Shown: positions 37,128-47,732 of the stretch, in pieces
How the letters are laid out: each line of letters starts with the position of its first letter
Numbering within the stretch: position 1 is the first letter of the stretch
Virus record (IMG/VR): IMGVR_UViG_3300046168_000017
Span: 1-59,609 of that record
DNA length: 59,609 nt
Direction: 5' to 3' (one strand)
Origin: a virus
Translations under genes and position numbers: made by a program
Notes under the pieces: generated by a model
Told to the model about the DNA's origin: nothing
The model's database searches: none
What the model saw: only the letters and a program-made list of their open reading frames with translations

Positions 37128-38228
37128 ATGGAAAACAAAAACACGTTATATAATCTTTCTTTAAAACAAACTAATAAAAGTAATGCTTTAGCTTATGATA
37201 AAAACTATGTGGCTTCAAACATTGACACTACGTTTGGTATATTAGACGGAGCTTATGCTAACACAGGTGTTGCATACGCTAAATTTAAAATGGCTGTAGA
37301 TTCAGGTAAATGTGTTAGTGAAAACTGTGATTATGAACATAAGCAACTTAAAATTCTAGAAGCAGCTCCTAAAAAATCTCTACAGTTTATACAAACACTT
37401 GTTGATCAACTAGCTACGACCGACGATACATATTATGATGTTAATAATAACTATGTTTATTTAGTAGCTAATTCTATAATGACAAACAAACCTGGTTTTT
37501 CTAAAACAGAGGGATACAATGTTTATTTAAATCTAATTGACGATGGCTCTCAAAGTATAACTTTTGAAGGTCCTCTTTTTCCAACTCCGCTAGTTATAAA
37601 TAGTAACACTTTATTAGCTTTAATAGGCGCAGGTACAGATCTTGTAGCAACAACTCCAGACATAAATAAAGACATGTTGAAATTGTTAACAGACGTCGGT
37701 GTTATGGCGGAAGGAGCAGCAGATGAAGAAGGTAACTTACTACCTGGAGCTACAATAGATGATGAGTTTGTATTGAAAAATTCTGATGGTTCTTATGATT
37801 ATGAAATAATAGATATAGGAATGGGTAAAGGTAGAAACATACTTAAGTTTGATTTAGATAAAATTAAGAAAAAAGTAAAACCTTTTATAAACGCTGAGGT
37901 TGCTGGTCTATTACAGCAAGAACAAGAAGTTGTAGCTGCATGGAATGTGTTTATATCTAAAGGTTCTAGTGTTGAAGAAGATGATCAGATGGCTCAGAAC
38001 GCTAACGCTGGATCTACTTCTTGGTCTTACGAAAAGCATTTGCCATTAGACCAAAAAAGAAAACAATTATTTGAAGAAAAATACACAGAATATTTTATGA
38101 ATAATTATTTAAAACAATTTATAACTCAAAAATTACCAACAGTAGAGCAAGATGCTGCTGTGTTTGATTTAGAACAAGCAAAACAAGCTAAGTCTGATAA
38201 GTTTCTACAAGATAACAAATTAAATTAA
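37128..38228 (+). CDS. Hypothetical virion-associated protein
   Basis: The 366-residue polar protein has helices in the second half and an acidic patch (VEEDDQMAQN). No signal peptide or membrane segment and no known domain are seen. It lies in a run of ejection-like genes, so a virion-internal role is possible. Confidence 0.5.
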   Translation: MENKNTLYNLSLKQTNKSNALAYDKNYVASNIDTTFGILDGAYANTGVAYAKFKMAVDSGKCVSENCDYEHKQLKILEAAPKKSLQFIQTLVDQLATTDDTYYDVNNNYVYLVANSIMTNKPGFSKTEGYNVYLNLIDDGSQSITFEGPLFPTPLVINSNTLLALIGAGTDLVATTPDINKDMLKLLTDVGVMAEGAADEEGNLLPGATIDDEFVLKNSDGSYDYEIIDIGMGKGRNILKFDLDKIKKKVKPFINAEVAGLLQQEQEVVAAWNVFISKGSSVEEDDQMAQNANAGSTSWSYEKHLPLDQKRKQLFEEKYTEYFMNNYLKQFITQKLPTVEQDAAVFDLEQAKQAKSDKFLQDNKLN

Positions 38229-38233
38229 TTCAA

Positions 38234-39532
38234 ATGACAGTAGGTGAATATGCTAGATCTTTAGTTGATCAAAATTACTCTCAGACAGAAATGTACGATA
38301 TGGTTTTAGCTTTTAAGGCTAAACAAAAACAAGAGAAGAAAACTGAAGTTGTAGCTGAGCAAGTAAAGAACACCGACTCCACGCCGCAGGATCCGAACGT
38401 AGAGTCAACAAACAATACAGGATCCGAATCGGAAAATGGACAATCACAGCCTCAAGAGCTTGAAATAATTACTGATAAAGAACAAGCTTTAAATGCTAAG
38501 CCTGGTCAAGTTTACAGTGATCATGGTTATGAGTACAAGTATGAAGTAAACGAAGAAGGTAAAGGCGATTATTATACTAAAAAACCAGATGACACTGATT
38601 GGATTAAAGCTAAAGGAATAGCTCAAGCTTCAATAGCTAGTCAATTTGGTCATAGTGATTTTGACAAAGAAAGTTATTTTAAAGCTAAATATGCTAGACA
38701 AGAGCGAGAAGAAGCTCTAAAATTAGCTAATGCCAAACAAATTAAAGAAGCTGAGAGGTTACAAAAAGAAATAGACGAATCAATACCTTTAGTTAATGAA
38801 GTTGAATCAGAAATTGACTACGTAAACACTGTGGATAAGTGGAGTCAATTAGAAAATATAAAAGCAGACAAAAATAAAACAAGGAAAAACACTTCAACTG
38901 ATAGAGAGTTGAAACAGGGCATTGTTAAAGGAGAAGACGTATTAGGTGATGGAACTCTTGATTTAGATGATTTTAATGGAGATGAAAAGCAGTTTGAAGA
39001 TTACAAAAAATACAAAGATATTACAAACAGATTAGCTGTTAATAAAAATTACAAAAATCAATACGGATCAGGCAGGGATAGAATTAAAAGACAAGACGGT
39101 GAATCTATTGAAGAATTAAAAGAAAGACTTAAAAAAGAAGGTAGAAACCCATATGTTAGCAAAGATAGCCTAGGTAAATACATAGTGGCTGATCCAGAAG
39201 GAAAAATATCTAAAGAAGAGTGGACTAAGCTTAATGAAGAAAGAAAAAAATTAGAGGCTTCTTTTGACGAAGGTAAATTTGAATTGAAAGACGAAGGTTG
39301 GCTTATGAGAGGTTGGAATGCTTTTATGGCAAATCCAGAAAGCAGAGTGCAAAAAGTAAAAGCTAAAGAGCTTGTTCCTACTCCAGAAGCTGTTACTGCT
39401 TTTGATAAAAAATACATACAGCCTCAGGAAGACGGAGACAATACTGAAGGTATTAACTTTGCAGAGATAACAGACGAGGCTTTGCTTTCAGAAAAACTAG
39501 ATGAGGCAATTAGAACCGAAGTTCAAAGCTGA
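38234..39532 (+). CDS. Highly charged helical protein
   Basis: The 432 residues are dominated by Lys/Glu/Asp with long helical segments and likely coiled coils; the N terminus resembles a small helix motif (VGEYARSLVDQNYSQTEMYDM). A Ser/Asn/Pro-rich linker lies about residues 50-75 with G/C-richer codons. The 3' end overlaps the next ORF by 32 bases in the +1 frame. Possibly part of the ejection apparatus. Confidence 0.5.
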   Translation: MTVGEYARSLVDQNYSQTEMYDMVLAFKAKQKQEKKTEVVAEQVKNTDSTPQDPNVESTNNTGSESENGQSQPQELEIITDKEQALNAKPGQVYSDHGYEYKYEVNEEGKGDYYTKKPDDTDWIKAKGIAQASIASQFGHSDFDKESYFKAKYARQEREEALKLANAKQIKEAERLQKEIDESIPLVNEVESEIDYVNTVDKWSQLENIKADKNKTRKNTSTDRELKQGIVKGEDVLGDGTLDLDDFNGDEKQFEDYKKYKDITNRLAVNKNYKNQYGSGRDRIKRQDGESIEELKERLKKEGRNPYVSKDSLGKYIVADPEGKISKEEWTKLNEERKKLEASFDEGKFELKDEGWLMRGWNAFMANPESRVQKVKAKELVPTPEAVTAFDKKYIQPQEDGDNTEGINFAEITDEALLSEKLDEAIRTEVQS

Positions 39533-40040
39533 TCCTTTGGTTAGAAAAATACAATTAGAAGCTGAGGTCAGAGTAAAGCCCTTAATGGCTAAATTCCAAC
39601 AAGACCTTTACAAAAAACATGACACTGATACTCCAGAAGGAGTTGCTGCTTTTAATAAAGAAAGTGAGAAAAAATACTCAGAGCTTATTAATCAAGATTT
39701 ATCTTCTAACGACGATTATTCGGATAGAGTAAAACAAATAGCTGCTGTAGGAAACAAAGCTTTTCAAACAGCTAATAACGCTTTTAATAGAGACAATAGC
39801 TGGTTAGGTTTTTTAGATGATGCTCAAGAAATGGCAGATGGTCTTGGACCAGTCGAATTTTGGGTTGATCTTGCGGCAAATTCAATTGAAGGTTTTGCAA
39901 AAGGTAGTAGAGGCATCGGAACTGGTATTGATAAAATGCAAGCTAGTTACGATGTTCAAAGGGCAAAACAAGCTAAAGATAAATTAAAAGATTTAGATAA
40001 TTTACAAAAAGCAGGTAAATTAAAGGAGACTCTAAAGTAA
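39501..40040 (+). CDS. Charged helical protein, possible continuation of upstream gene
   Basis: The 179-residue frame starts in a 32-base overlap with the gene at 38234 and ends one base into the next. The sequence is helical, Lys/Asp-rich and matches the preceding protein in style. A +1 shift would fuse the two. No separate family is recognised. Confidence 0.45.
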   Translation: MRQLEPKFKADPLVRKIQLEAEVRVKPLMAKFQQDLYKKHDTDTPEGVAAFNKESEKKYSELINQDLSSNDDYSDRVKQIAAVGNKAFQTANNAFNRDNSWLGFLDDAQEMADGLGPVEFWVDLAANSIEGFAKGSRGIGTGIDKMQASYDVQRAKQAKDKLKDLDNLQKAGKLKETLK

Positions 40041-43000
40041 TGTATTACGGTAGAAAAATAACTGTTAACGAAGCCCGTAAAGCATTAGAGTTAGAAGAAA
40101 AAGACTGGACTAAAGCTTTAGAAAATAATTTAGACGAAATAAAATTATCTGATGAAATTTTAAAAAAATACCAATCAGCTGATCTTTCAGACGGTGACAT
40201 AAGCTGGAAAGATATTGTTTTAACAACTTCTGAAGCTTTACCTCAAATAGCTTTAGCAACAGCTGGTGCTGCCGCGGGAGCTGCTACTGGCGGAGCAGCT
40301 ATAGCTCCTTTACTAGGCGCCCTTGGTACAGTTACTATGGGTGTTACAATGTATGGTGACGCATATATGGACGCGGCAGAAACTGGAGCGCAAGAAGATT
40401 ACGATGCAATTAATGGAGCTGGATCATATAATCAACTAGAAGATAAGGATAGAAGAGAGTTTTTAATAAAGGGTCTTAAAAGTGGTAGATATCATAATAT
40501 TGGAGAAGCTGCTTTAACAGCTGCTGTTCAAACTGGCATGGAAAAAATTGGTGCTGGTAAGATTTTATCTAAAACTCAAAAAGCTTTAGGTGTTGGTAAA
40601 AACGGTTTGTCTTCTATAATAGCAGGTGACTTAAGATCAGGTTTAAAAAACATAACAGCTGGAGCTTTAAGTAAGCTAGAAGCTGGAGGTACAGAGTTTA
40701 TAACAGAATGGGGTCAAGAAATAATTGGTGGCATAGGTAAAGGTATGATGGTTGAAGGTTCAGGGAACCAAGGAGCTATGAGATATGTTGACATGGATGC
40801 TGCTTACGACGCCGCTAAAGCTGGTGGAATAGTTGGTATTGCTATACCATTTGCTGGTAGCGTTGCAAAGCAAAGTAGTATAGAGGTTAGAAACATGGCT
40901 AGAAATGTAGCTATAAACTTTGCACCAAGTAGTAATTTCGGTAAATCAGCTGCAGTCAATGCTCAGTTTTTTAAAAATGCTCAAAATCAATTAGACAAAA
41001 GATTAAAATCTGGTAAAAATCCAGACGGAACACCTTACACTAAAGAACAGCATCAAGAGGATTCTATAAATTTAGCTAATGTTAAGAATGCTGGTGATAA
41101 AATACCTTCTTCTGTTACTGATCCTCAGACTAGAGGTAAAATGTTAGATCTTTTAATTAAAAGAGATAATCTTGAAAGAAAAATAGCTGACGTAGATGAC
41201 AGTGACTTAACCGCTGAAGAAGACGCAGAACTACAAGAGACAAAACAAGAGCTAAGAGAGGTGATGAAGCAAGAGTCTTTGTTTTCTACTAACAACAATG
41301 TAAGAGCCGCTATAGAAAAATCTGGCAAAGGTAATATTGAATTTCAAGACTTTGGAAATGCTCAAGAAATGAATGACTATGCTAAGCAAAAGAAAATTGA
41401 TGGTTGGCAGGAGAAAAACTCAGCTAATCACGGTGTGGTTTTATATGATTCTAAAACAGGTAAAGAACAAATACTCATTAACAATGAACTGTCATTAAAA
41501 GACTCTAATGTAAATGTAGGAGCTCATGAATTTTTACATACCGTATTAAGAAGCACGGTTCAAAACAGTAAAGGAACAGCTATTGCCTTAGGTAAAAGCT
41601 TACAAACTTATATCGAAGGAATAGATAGCACTCAAGTTGATAGTAATTCTGATTATGGTAAAAGACTAGCTGCTTATAAAGACGATCCAGCTAGTATAAG
41701 AGGTGAAGAAGCTATAACACTATTTAGTGATGGTATTGCTAATGGCTCTATAAAGTTCAACGAAGGTGTTTTTACTAAAATAGGTGATGCTATACGTAGA
41801 ACATTGCAAGCAGCAGGTATTAAAAACGTTAAATTTAATACAGGTAAAGATGTTTATAATTTTGTTAAAGACTACAACAAAAGCATTGAAAAAGGTAAAG
41901 GATTAAACAAAGCTCAACAAGCGTTACTAGATGGTAGAGCAGAAGGAGATTTAGTTAAAAGAGAATATAAAAGCAAACCTAAAACAGACAGCTCTGTAGA
42001 TATGGGGTTAGAAACAGAGGTTGATTTAGGTGTTGTTAAATCTTCTAAACCTACAGTTTTAGAATCAATAAACGAAACAGTACCTAAAGATATATCTACA
42101 AAAGCAGATTATGACGCTATGCTTAGAGATCCTAAAAAAGGTTCTACTGTATTAAACTCTGTTATAAACGAAGGTGGAGCTATTAATAACTATATTAGAA
42201 GTAGATCGACAAGTAAGGCTGAAGCAGAAAAAGCTATAGAAGGTGTAACTGATAGAATACTAAACTTTAATCCTGAAGCGTTAAGAGCTGATGGTAAGAA
42301 AGTTGGTATGGAAGGATTTGGTGAGGCTATATTTGCTAACACTAGATTTGCAAAAATGGATGCTAAAAAAGCTTTAGCAAAAGAATCAGAAAAAGCTAAA
42401 CAAGAACAAAGCACAGATAGTGATATTGTTAGAGAAATAGCTAGCACACCTGAAAGCTCTACATCTACAGAGAAACAAACAGCAAAAGCTCAATCACCTA
42501 GAGCAACAAATCAATTTACACCTTCTTTTTCTCAAGGACTACAAGTTGATACAGAAGGTAAAACTACTGCTGAAGTAAATGAAGAAATAAACCAACAGTT
42601 TGATAAAGCTATTGATTCTGATTTACAAGCATTAGGACAGGTTACTAGCTTTGGTCAAACTAAAAACATAGGACCTGCTGTAGCTGCTTTAATGGAGAAA
42701 GCAACAGGTATGCCTGCTAAAGTTTTTACAGATAAAAGCAAAAACATAGCAAAAAAAGATGCTACATCTGGAGCTTTAACAAACGTAAAACAATATCTTA
42801 ATAAAAATGCTCAAAGAGATTTTAAAAATCTTCCTGATGCATTTGCTAAAGATAGCGGTAAAGCTACTTTTATACCTGAAAATGTTAAAAAGGCTTTATA
42901 TAAAAAGAACGATAAAGGTCAATTTGTCTTAGATAAAAGTAAAACTTTAAAAGATTATAAAGAACTACTTGGAGACATGGAAAAACCTGTTTATAGAGCT

Positions 43001-46000
43001 GCTGAAGCTCAAACTATAAAAGGTTTAGTTGCGCTTTCTCTTAGAAACATGATGTTTGAAAAAGCTGTTCCAAGTACACAAGCAAGAGCAACAACAGGTG
43101 TTAAGTTTAGTAAGCAAATACCTGCAGATACCGACAAAGGTAAATCTCAGCTTAAAGACATAGGTGTTGCTAGAGACATGAATAAAGTTGCTGAAATTTC
43201 TGGTGTAGGTAAAATCGGTATTACTCCTGAAAACATAGCAGAAAAAAGAGCTCAAATGACTAGCTCTATAGTAGATCAAAACATATCAAGCATAGCTTTT
43301 AATAATGGAAAATTTGCTAACTTTGGTAGATCATACAAAACTATAGATGGTGTAAAATATTTCAAGCTAACAAACGGTAAGACAGTTAAAAATGGCAGCA
43401 AAGAGTATAAAAAAGCTGTAAAAGACGAAACATTTATGCCGGCAAAAGGTAGCTTATATTATTCAACAAAGCAAAAAGCATATATAGCAGATCAAGAACT
43501 AGCTGCGGCTAATGATGCTATGTATCCTAATCTACCAAAAGCAAAAAGAGTTAATGTAAAAGACGCTGGAACTAAAAAAGCAAATGCCCAGTCTAAAGCT
43601 AATTTAGATATATTAGAAGCCGTTGCCACTCAATTAGAAACAGCAGTTGCTAATGGTATGCCTATGGAAATAGCTGCTTTGTTTATAACTTCTAGTTATC
43701 AAGCCACTACAGGTTTAATAAAAATATCAGCTCCTTTTTCTGCAGAGTCAGATAAAATGGAATATGCTGAGATTGGTAAATCAAATCAAGTTGGAGGTAA
43801 AGAAGCTTTTAGAGAAGAACATAGTCCACCTGCTTCTGTTGTAGGTGGTAGTTTAATTTGGGCTATTAAAAATGGTCAAGTTAAACAAATAATGCAAGGA
43901 ATAAGAGATAATTATATACAAGTAAAGTTATCTAAAAAAGACGATGTAAAACTAGACAATGCTAAATTAGATTCTACCTTACCAGAAGGCGTTAGCATAA
44001 TTACACCAAATGCTGGTATAATAAGAATGGCGGAAGCTGGAATAGATTTAAATAGTATAACAGATTATAAATCAGGAAAAAGCTTTGCTGATATAATGGG
44101 TGTTGGTGTTGACTTAAAATCTAGTAAAAGAAATCCTAATATAATATATGCTCAAAATGCTTTAATATCTGAGCAAATAAATAATGACTTAGATCCAAAA
44201 ATAACTCAAGCGAGAATAAAAGCTTATGAACCTATTGCAGCGTTAGAAGTTAAAGCTAGTAAATCAAACAATAAAACTTTTAGTGGTAAGGTTAATACTG
44301 AAATGACAATAGCTGATCAACTTACAACCTTAGGAGCTTACGACCAAGCTGCTAGAAAAGCTAGAGCTTTAGATACACCTAAAAAAGGTATAAGTGTATT
44401 TGACTTTGATGATACGCTTGCTAGAACTAAAGAAAAAGTTATAGTAAACAAACCAGGTGAAGTTTCAGTAGAGATATCTGCAGCTAAATTTGCAGAAACA
44501 GCTAGTCAACTAGAATCAGAAGGAGCTACATTTGACTTTAGCAACTTTGAAGGAGTTGCAGATGGAACTAAAAAAGGTCCTTTAGCAGATTTAGCTTTGC
44601 GTAGACAAGAAAAATTTGGTAACAAAGATATATTTGTTTTAACTGCTAGACCTCAAGTGTCAGACAAAGCTATTAAAACTTTTCTAGATGGTATTGGTTT
44701 AAACTTACCTATAGGAAACATAACAGGATTAGGAAACGGAACACCTGGCGCTAAAGGTAATTGGGTTGCTCAAAAAGCCGCCGAAGGATATAATGATTTT
44801 TATTTTGCTGATGATGCTTATAAAAACGTAGAAGCTGTGCAAGAAGTTTTAAGTCAAGTAGATGTTGATTCAGAAGTGCAAATAGCTAAGTTTAGTAAAG
44901 TTAAAACTTTTGATAAAATATTTAATGATATAATAGAAAGTTCTACTGGTATTGAGACTTTTAAAGAGTATTCTAAAGCAAGAGGTCAAATGACAGGTAA
45001 GAAAAAAGGTAGATTTAGTTTTCTTACAAGTCCTTCTGCTGAAGATTTTTTAGGTTTATTATACAAAACACTAGGCAAAGGAAAAATAGGAGATGCTCAA
45101 CTAGATTTTTACAAGAAAAATTTAATCGATACATACGATAGAGCGGAATTAGCAGTAACAAAAGCTAAGATACAGGCTGCTAATGATTTTAAAGCTTTAA
45201 AAAAGAATTTAAAAACACTACCTAAAAGTTTATCAAAAGAAATGGGTTATGGTGGTTTTACTTTTTCTCAAGCAGCTAGAGTTGCAGCTTGGACAAGACA
45301 AGGTTTAAACGTACCTGGTTTATCTAAAACTGACTTAAAAGCTCTTAATGATTTTATAGACAATAATCCTGAAATGAATACCTTTGTTGATGAGCTTATT
45401 AAAATCCAAAAAGGTAAACCATATCCTGCTCCAAGTAAAGACTGGCTAGGTGGAACTATTACTAGTGATATATTAAATGACATAAACAAAGTAAATAGAA
45501 AACAGTACTTACAAGAGTGGCAAGAAAATGTAGACATTATATTTTCTGAAAAGAACATGAACAAGCTAGAGGCTGCGTATGGTCCTAAATACGTAGAAGC
45601 GTTGCGAGATCAACTTCGTAGAATGAAGAGTGGTTCTAATAGACCTATTGGCGGATCTAGAGTTGTTAATCAATTACTAGACTGGCTTAATAATTCAGTT
45701 GGTGCTATTATGTTTCTTAACACTAGATCAGCGGTTTTACAGACGCTTTCAGCGGTTAACTTTATAGGTGTAGGAAATAACGGTATCATAAACTCAGCTA
45801 AAGCTTTTGCTAATCAAAAACAATATTGGTCAGATTTTAAAACATTAATGAATTCTCCTTATTTAACGGAAAGACGTAATGGTTTAAAAATAAATGTAAG
45901 TGAATCTGAAATAGCAGATGCTGTTGCTGAAAGTTCAAACAAACCTAAAGCAGCTTTAAGTTTTCTTCTTAATAAAGGATTTATACTTACTAGATTTGCA

Positions 46001-47053
46001 GATAGTTTTGCTATAGCAACTGGAGGCGCTGCTTTTTATAGAAACCAATTAAACATGTATGTTGAGCAGGGTATGCCGATGGAGATGGCTCAAAAGAAAG
46101 CTTTTCAAGATTTTTATACTATAGCAGAGAAAAATCAGCAATCAAGTAATCCAAGTAAAATATCACAACAACAAGCTTCAGGTGCTGGACGTGTTGTACT
46201 AGCGTTTGCTAACACACCTATGCAGTATGCTCGTATAATAAAAAGATCTTCTCAAGATTTATTAAACGGCAGAGGTGATTGGAAGAAGCATGTTGGTACT
46301 ATAGCTTTTTATGGTGTTGCACAAAACCTTATATTTAGTGCTTTACAGAACGCTTTATTTTCTGAGGCGTTTGGAGAAGATGAAGAAGATGAACAAAAAG
46401 AAGATAAAGCTGGTAGAATAGCAAATGGCATGGCTGATTCATTATTGTCAGGTTTAGGTATACAAGGTAAAGCTGTTTTATCTTTGAAAAACGCTTTAAT
46501 AACTTTAGCCAAAGAAAACGATAAAAGATCACCTAAGTTTGTAAAAGCTGTTTATGATTTATTTGATTTTTCACCTCCGCTAGATTCTAAATTTAGAAAA
46601 CTAAGATCAGCAGCTAACACTTTTACTTGGGAAAGAAAAACTATGGACGAAAAAGGTTTTAGTCTTGATAATCCAGCTTATTTAGCAGGAGCTCAAGTTA
46701 TATCTGGTTTAACTAATCTACCTCTTGACAGAGCTATATCTAAGTTAAACAATATTAGAGGTATAATGAGTGAGCAGTCTGAAAAATGGCAAAAAGTTGC
46801 ATTAGCTTTAGGCTGGTCAACATGGGATGTTGGATTAGGTTACTATGGTGGATTTGATCCAGTTAAACCGTTGACTGAAAAAGAGCAGTATGAAGTTGAT
46901 GTAAAAACAATGAAATTAGACACAAATACTAAGCAGCAGAAACAAATGCTATTAGATTTAGGTTTAACAAAAGCTGAAATTAAAAAACTTCGCTATGAAG
47001 AAGATAGAGTTAAAAAAATAATTGCATTACAAAAAAAGAAAAAAGATAAATAA
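40040..47053 (+). CDS. Giant polyvalent internal virion protein (metallopeptidase-like and HAD motifs)
   Basis: At 2337 residues this is the largest gene. Hydrophobic Ala/Gly segments (about 70-110) could cross a membrane. An HExxH motif (HEFLH, 496-500) suggests a zinc metallopeptidase. A HAD-type phosphatase domain lies about 1450-1620: DFDDT (D1455/D1457), LTAR (T1535) and FADDA (D1591/D1592). C-terminal sequence with ANTPMQYARIIKRSSQDLLNGRGDWKKH is characteristic of large marine phage virion proteins. It probably enters the cell with the DNA and modifies nucleic acids or proteins early (inference). Confidence 0.65.
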   Translation: MYYGRKITVNEARKALELEEKDWTKALENNLDEIKLSDEILKKYQSADLSDGDISWKDIVLTTSEALPQIALATAGAAAGAATGGAAIAPLLGALGTVTMGVTMYGDAYMDAAETGAQEDYDAINGAGSYNQLEDKDRREFLIKGLKSGRYHNIGEAALTAAVQTGMEKIGAGKILSKTQKALGVGKNGLSSIIAGDLRSGLKNITAGALSKLEAGGTEFITEWGQEIIGGIGKGMMVEGSGNQGAMRYVDMDAAYDAAKAGGIVGIAIPFAGSVAKQSSIEVRNMARNVAINFAPSSNFGKSAAVNAQFFKNAQNQLDKRLKSGKNPDGTPYTKEQHQEDSINLANVKNAGDKIPSSVTDPQTRGKMLDLLIKRDNLERKIADVDDSDLTAEEDAELQETKQELREVMKQESLFSTNNNVRAAIEKSGKGNIEFQDFGNAQEMNDYAKQKKIDGWQEKNSANHGVVLYDSKTGKEQILINNELSLKDSNVNVGAHEFLHTVLRSTVQNSKGTAIALGKSLQTYIEGIDSTQVDSNSDYGKRLAAYKDDPASIRGEEAITLFSDGIANGSIKFNEGVFTKIGDAIRRTLQAAGIKNVKFNTGKDVYNFVKDYNKSIEKGKGLNKAQQALLDGRAEGDLVKREYKSKPKTDSSVDMGLETEVDLGVVKSSKPTVLESINETVPKDISTKADYDAMLRDPKKGSTVLNSVINEGGAINNYIRSRSTSKAEAEKAIEGVTDRILNFNPEALRADGKKVGMEGFGEAIFANTRFAKMDAKKALAKESEKAKQEQSTDSDIVREIASTPESSTSTEKQTAKAQSPRATNQFTPSFSQGLQVDTEGKTTAEVNEEINQQFDKAIDSDLQALGQVTSFGQTKNIGPAVAALMEKATGMPAKVFTDKSKNIAKKDATSGALTNVKQYLNKNAQRDFKNLPDAFAKDSGKATFIPENVKKALYKKNDKGQFVLDKSKTLKDYKELLGDMEKPVYRAAEAQTIKGLVALSLRNMMFEKAVPSTQARATTGVKFSKQIPADTDKGKSQLKDIGVARDMNKVAEISGVGKIGITPENIAEKRAQMTSSIVDQNISSIAFNNGKFANFGRSYKTIDGVKYFKLTNGKTVKNGSKEYKKAVKDETFMPAKGSLYYSTKQKAYIADQELAAANDAMYPNLPKAKRVNVKDAGTKKANAQSKANLDILEAVATQLETAVANGMPMEIAALFITSSYQATTGLIKISAPFSAESDKMEYAEIGKSNQVGGKEAFREEHSPPASVVGGSLIWAIKNGQVKQIMQGIRDNYIQVKLSKKDDVKLDNAKLDSTLPEGVSIITPNAGIIRMAEAGIDLNSITDYKSGKSFADIMGVGVDLKSSKRNPNIIYAQNALISEQINNDLDPKITQARIKAYEPIAALEVKASKSNNKTFSGKVNTEMTIADQLTTLGAYDQAARKARALDTPKKGISVFDFDDTLARTKEKVIVNKPGEVSVEISAAKFAETASQLESEGATFDFSNFEGVADGTKKGPLADLALRRQEKFGNKDIFVLTARPQVSDKAIKTFLDGIGLNLPIGNITGLGNGTPGAKGNWVAQKAAEGYNDFYFADDAYKNVEAVQEVLSQVDVDSEVQIAKFSKVKTFDKIFNDIIESSTGIETFKEYSKARGQMTGKKKGRFSFLTSPSAEDFLGLLYKTLGKGKIGDAQLDFYKKNLIDTYDRAELAVTKAKIQAANDFKALKKNLKTLPKSLSKEMGYGGFTFSQAARVAAWTRQGLNVPGLSKTDLKALNDFIDNNPEMNTFVDELIKIQKGKPYPAPSKDWLGGTITSDILNDINKVNRKQYLQEWQENVDIIFSEKNMNKLEAAYGPKYVEALRDQLRRMKSGSNRPIGGSRVVNQLLDWLNNSVGAIMFLNTRSAVLQTLSAVNFIGVGNNGIINSAKAFANQKQYWSDFKTLMNSPYLTERRNGLKINVSESEIADAVAESSNKPKAALSFLLNKGFILTRFADSFAIATGGAAFYRNQLNMYVEQGMPMEMAQKKAFQDFYTIAEKNQQSSNPSKISQQQASGAGRVVLAFANTPMQYARIIKRSSQDLLNGRGDWKKHVGTIAFYGVAQNLIFSALQNALFSEAFGEDEEDEQKEDKAGRIANGMADSLLSGLGIQGKAVLSLKNALITLAKENDKRSPKFVKAVYDLFDFSPPLDSKFRKLRSAANTFTWERKTMDEKGFSLDNPAYLAGAQVISGLTNLPLDRAISKLNNIRGIMSEQSEKWQKVALALGWSTWDVGLGYYGGFDPVKPLTEKEQYEVDVKTMKLDTNTKQQKQMLLDLGLTKAEIKKLRYEEDRVKKIIALQKKKKDK

Positions 47054-47054
47054 A

Positions 47055-47366
47055 ATGAAGTCACCTATAAAACATTGTTTTAGTACACTAATGCACACGG
47101 AACCTTGGAATAAAATGAGAGGAACTACCGCTAAAGTATCAGGACGTGGAACTGGTAACAAAGTTGCTTTAAAACAAGCTAAAGAAAAAAGAAATACACC
47201 TATGGAACAATCTTCACCACTATATGGAAAAATAAGCGGCGCATGTAAAGCTGCGGCAAAAAAGAAATTTAAGGTTTGGCCTAGCGCTTACGCTTCTGGT
47301 TGGGGAGTAAGATGCACGAAGGCGGGTGGACCTGGTAACTTTGGTGGAGGTAAAAAGAAAAAATAA
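47055..47366 (+). CDS. SPI/SPL-tagged small basic protein
   Basis: The ATG at 47055 (after the giant gene) gives 103 residues beginning MKSPIKHCF, with EQSSPLYGK inside. A KVWPSAYASGWGVRC segment matches a short motif family of unknown function that is common in phages and large viruses (from memory). Many Gly/Lys at the C terminus. It is again an SP-tagged protein, far from the main group. Confidence 0.6.
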   Translation: MKSPIKHCFSTLMHTEPWNKMRGTTAKVSGRGTGNKVALKQAKEKRNTPMEQSSPLYGKISGACKAAAKKKFKVWPSAYASGWGVRCTKAGGPGNFGGGKKKK

Positions 47367-47719
47367 TGGCTTATATACAAAAAGGTTCTCCATTTGCTTG
47401 TTGGACAGGTTATAAAAGAAAACCTGGTACTAAAGAGTTTAGCAAAGGTAGTTGCGTTAAAGCATCACCTGTAACAAAACAAAAAGGTGGTGGCACTACT
47501 AAAACATGTTTACCTAAATCTAAAATAGATAATTTATCAGATGAAAAGAAAAAAGAATTAGTTAATTCTAAAAAATCCGCTGGAGCTAGCGGTAAATATA
47601 AAAGATCGTCTAAGACTAATGTTAAAGGCGCTCGAAAAAAAGGAGCTACACTTAGAGACTGGTTTGAAAAAGAAGACTGGAGAAGAGTTGATGATCCATC
47701 AAAAAAATGCGGAGAATAA
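47366..47719 (+). CDS. SPF-tagged small basic protein
   Basis: The 117 residues start MAYIQKGSPFACW and continue very Lys/Ser-rich, with KASPVTKQ and a C-terminal LRDWFEKEDWRR..DDPSKKC segment. Related C-terminal motifs occur in phage and virus proteins of unknown function. It overlaps its predecessor by one base. Confidence 0.6.
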   Translation: MAYIQKGSPFACWTGYKRKPGTKEFSKGSCVKASPVTKQKGGGTTKTCLPKSKIDNLSDEKKKELVNSKKSAGASGKYKRSSKTNVKGARKKGATLRDWFEKEDWRRVDDPSKKCGE

Positions 47720-47732
47720 TAAAACAAAAACT

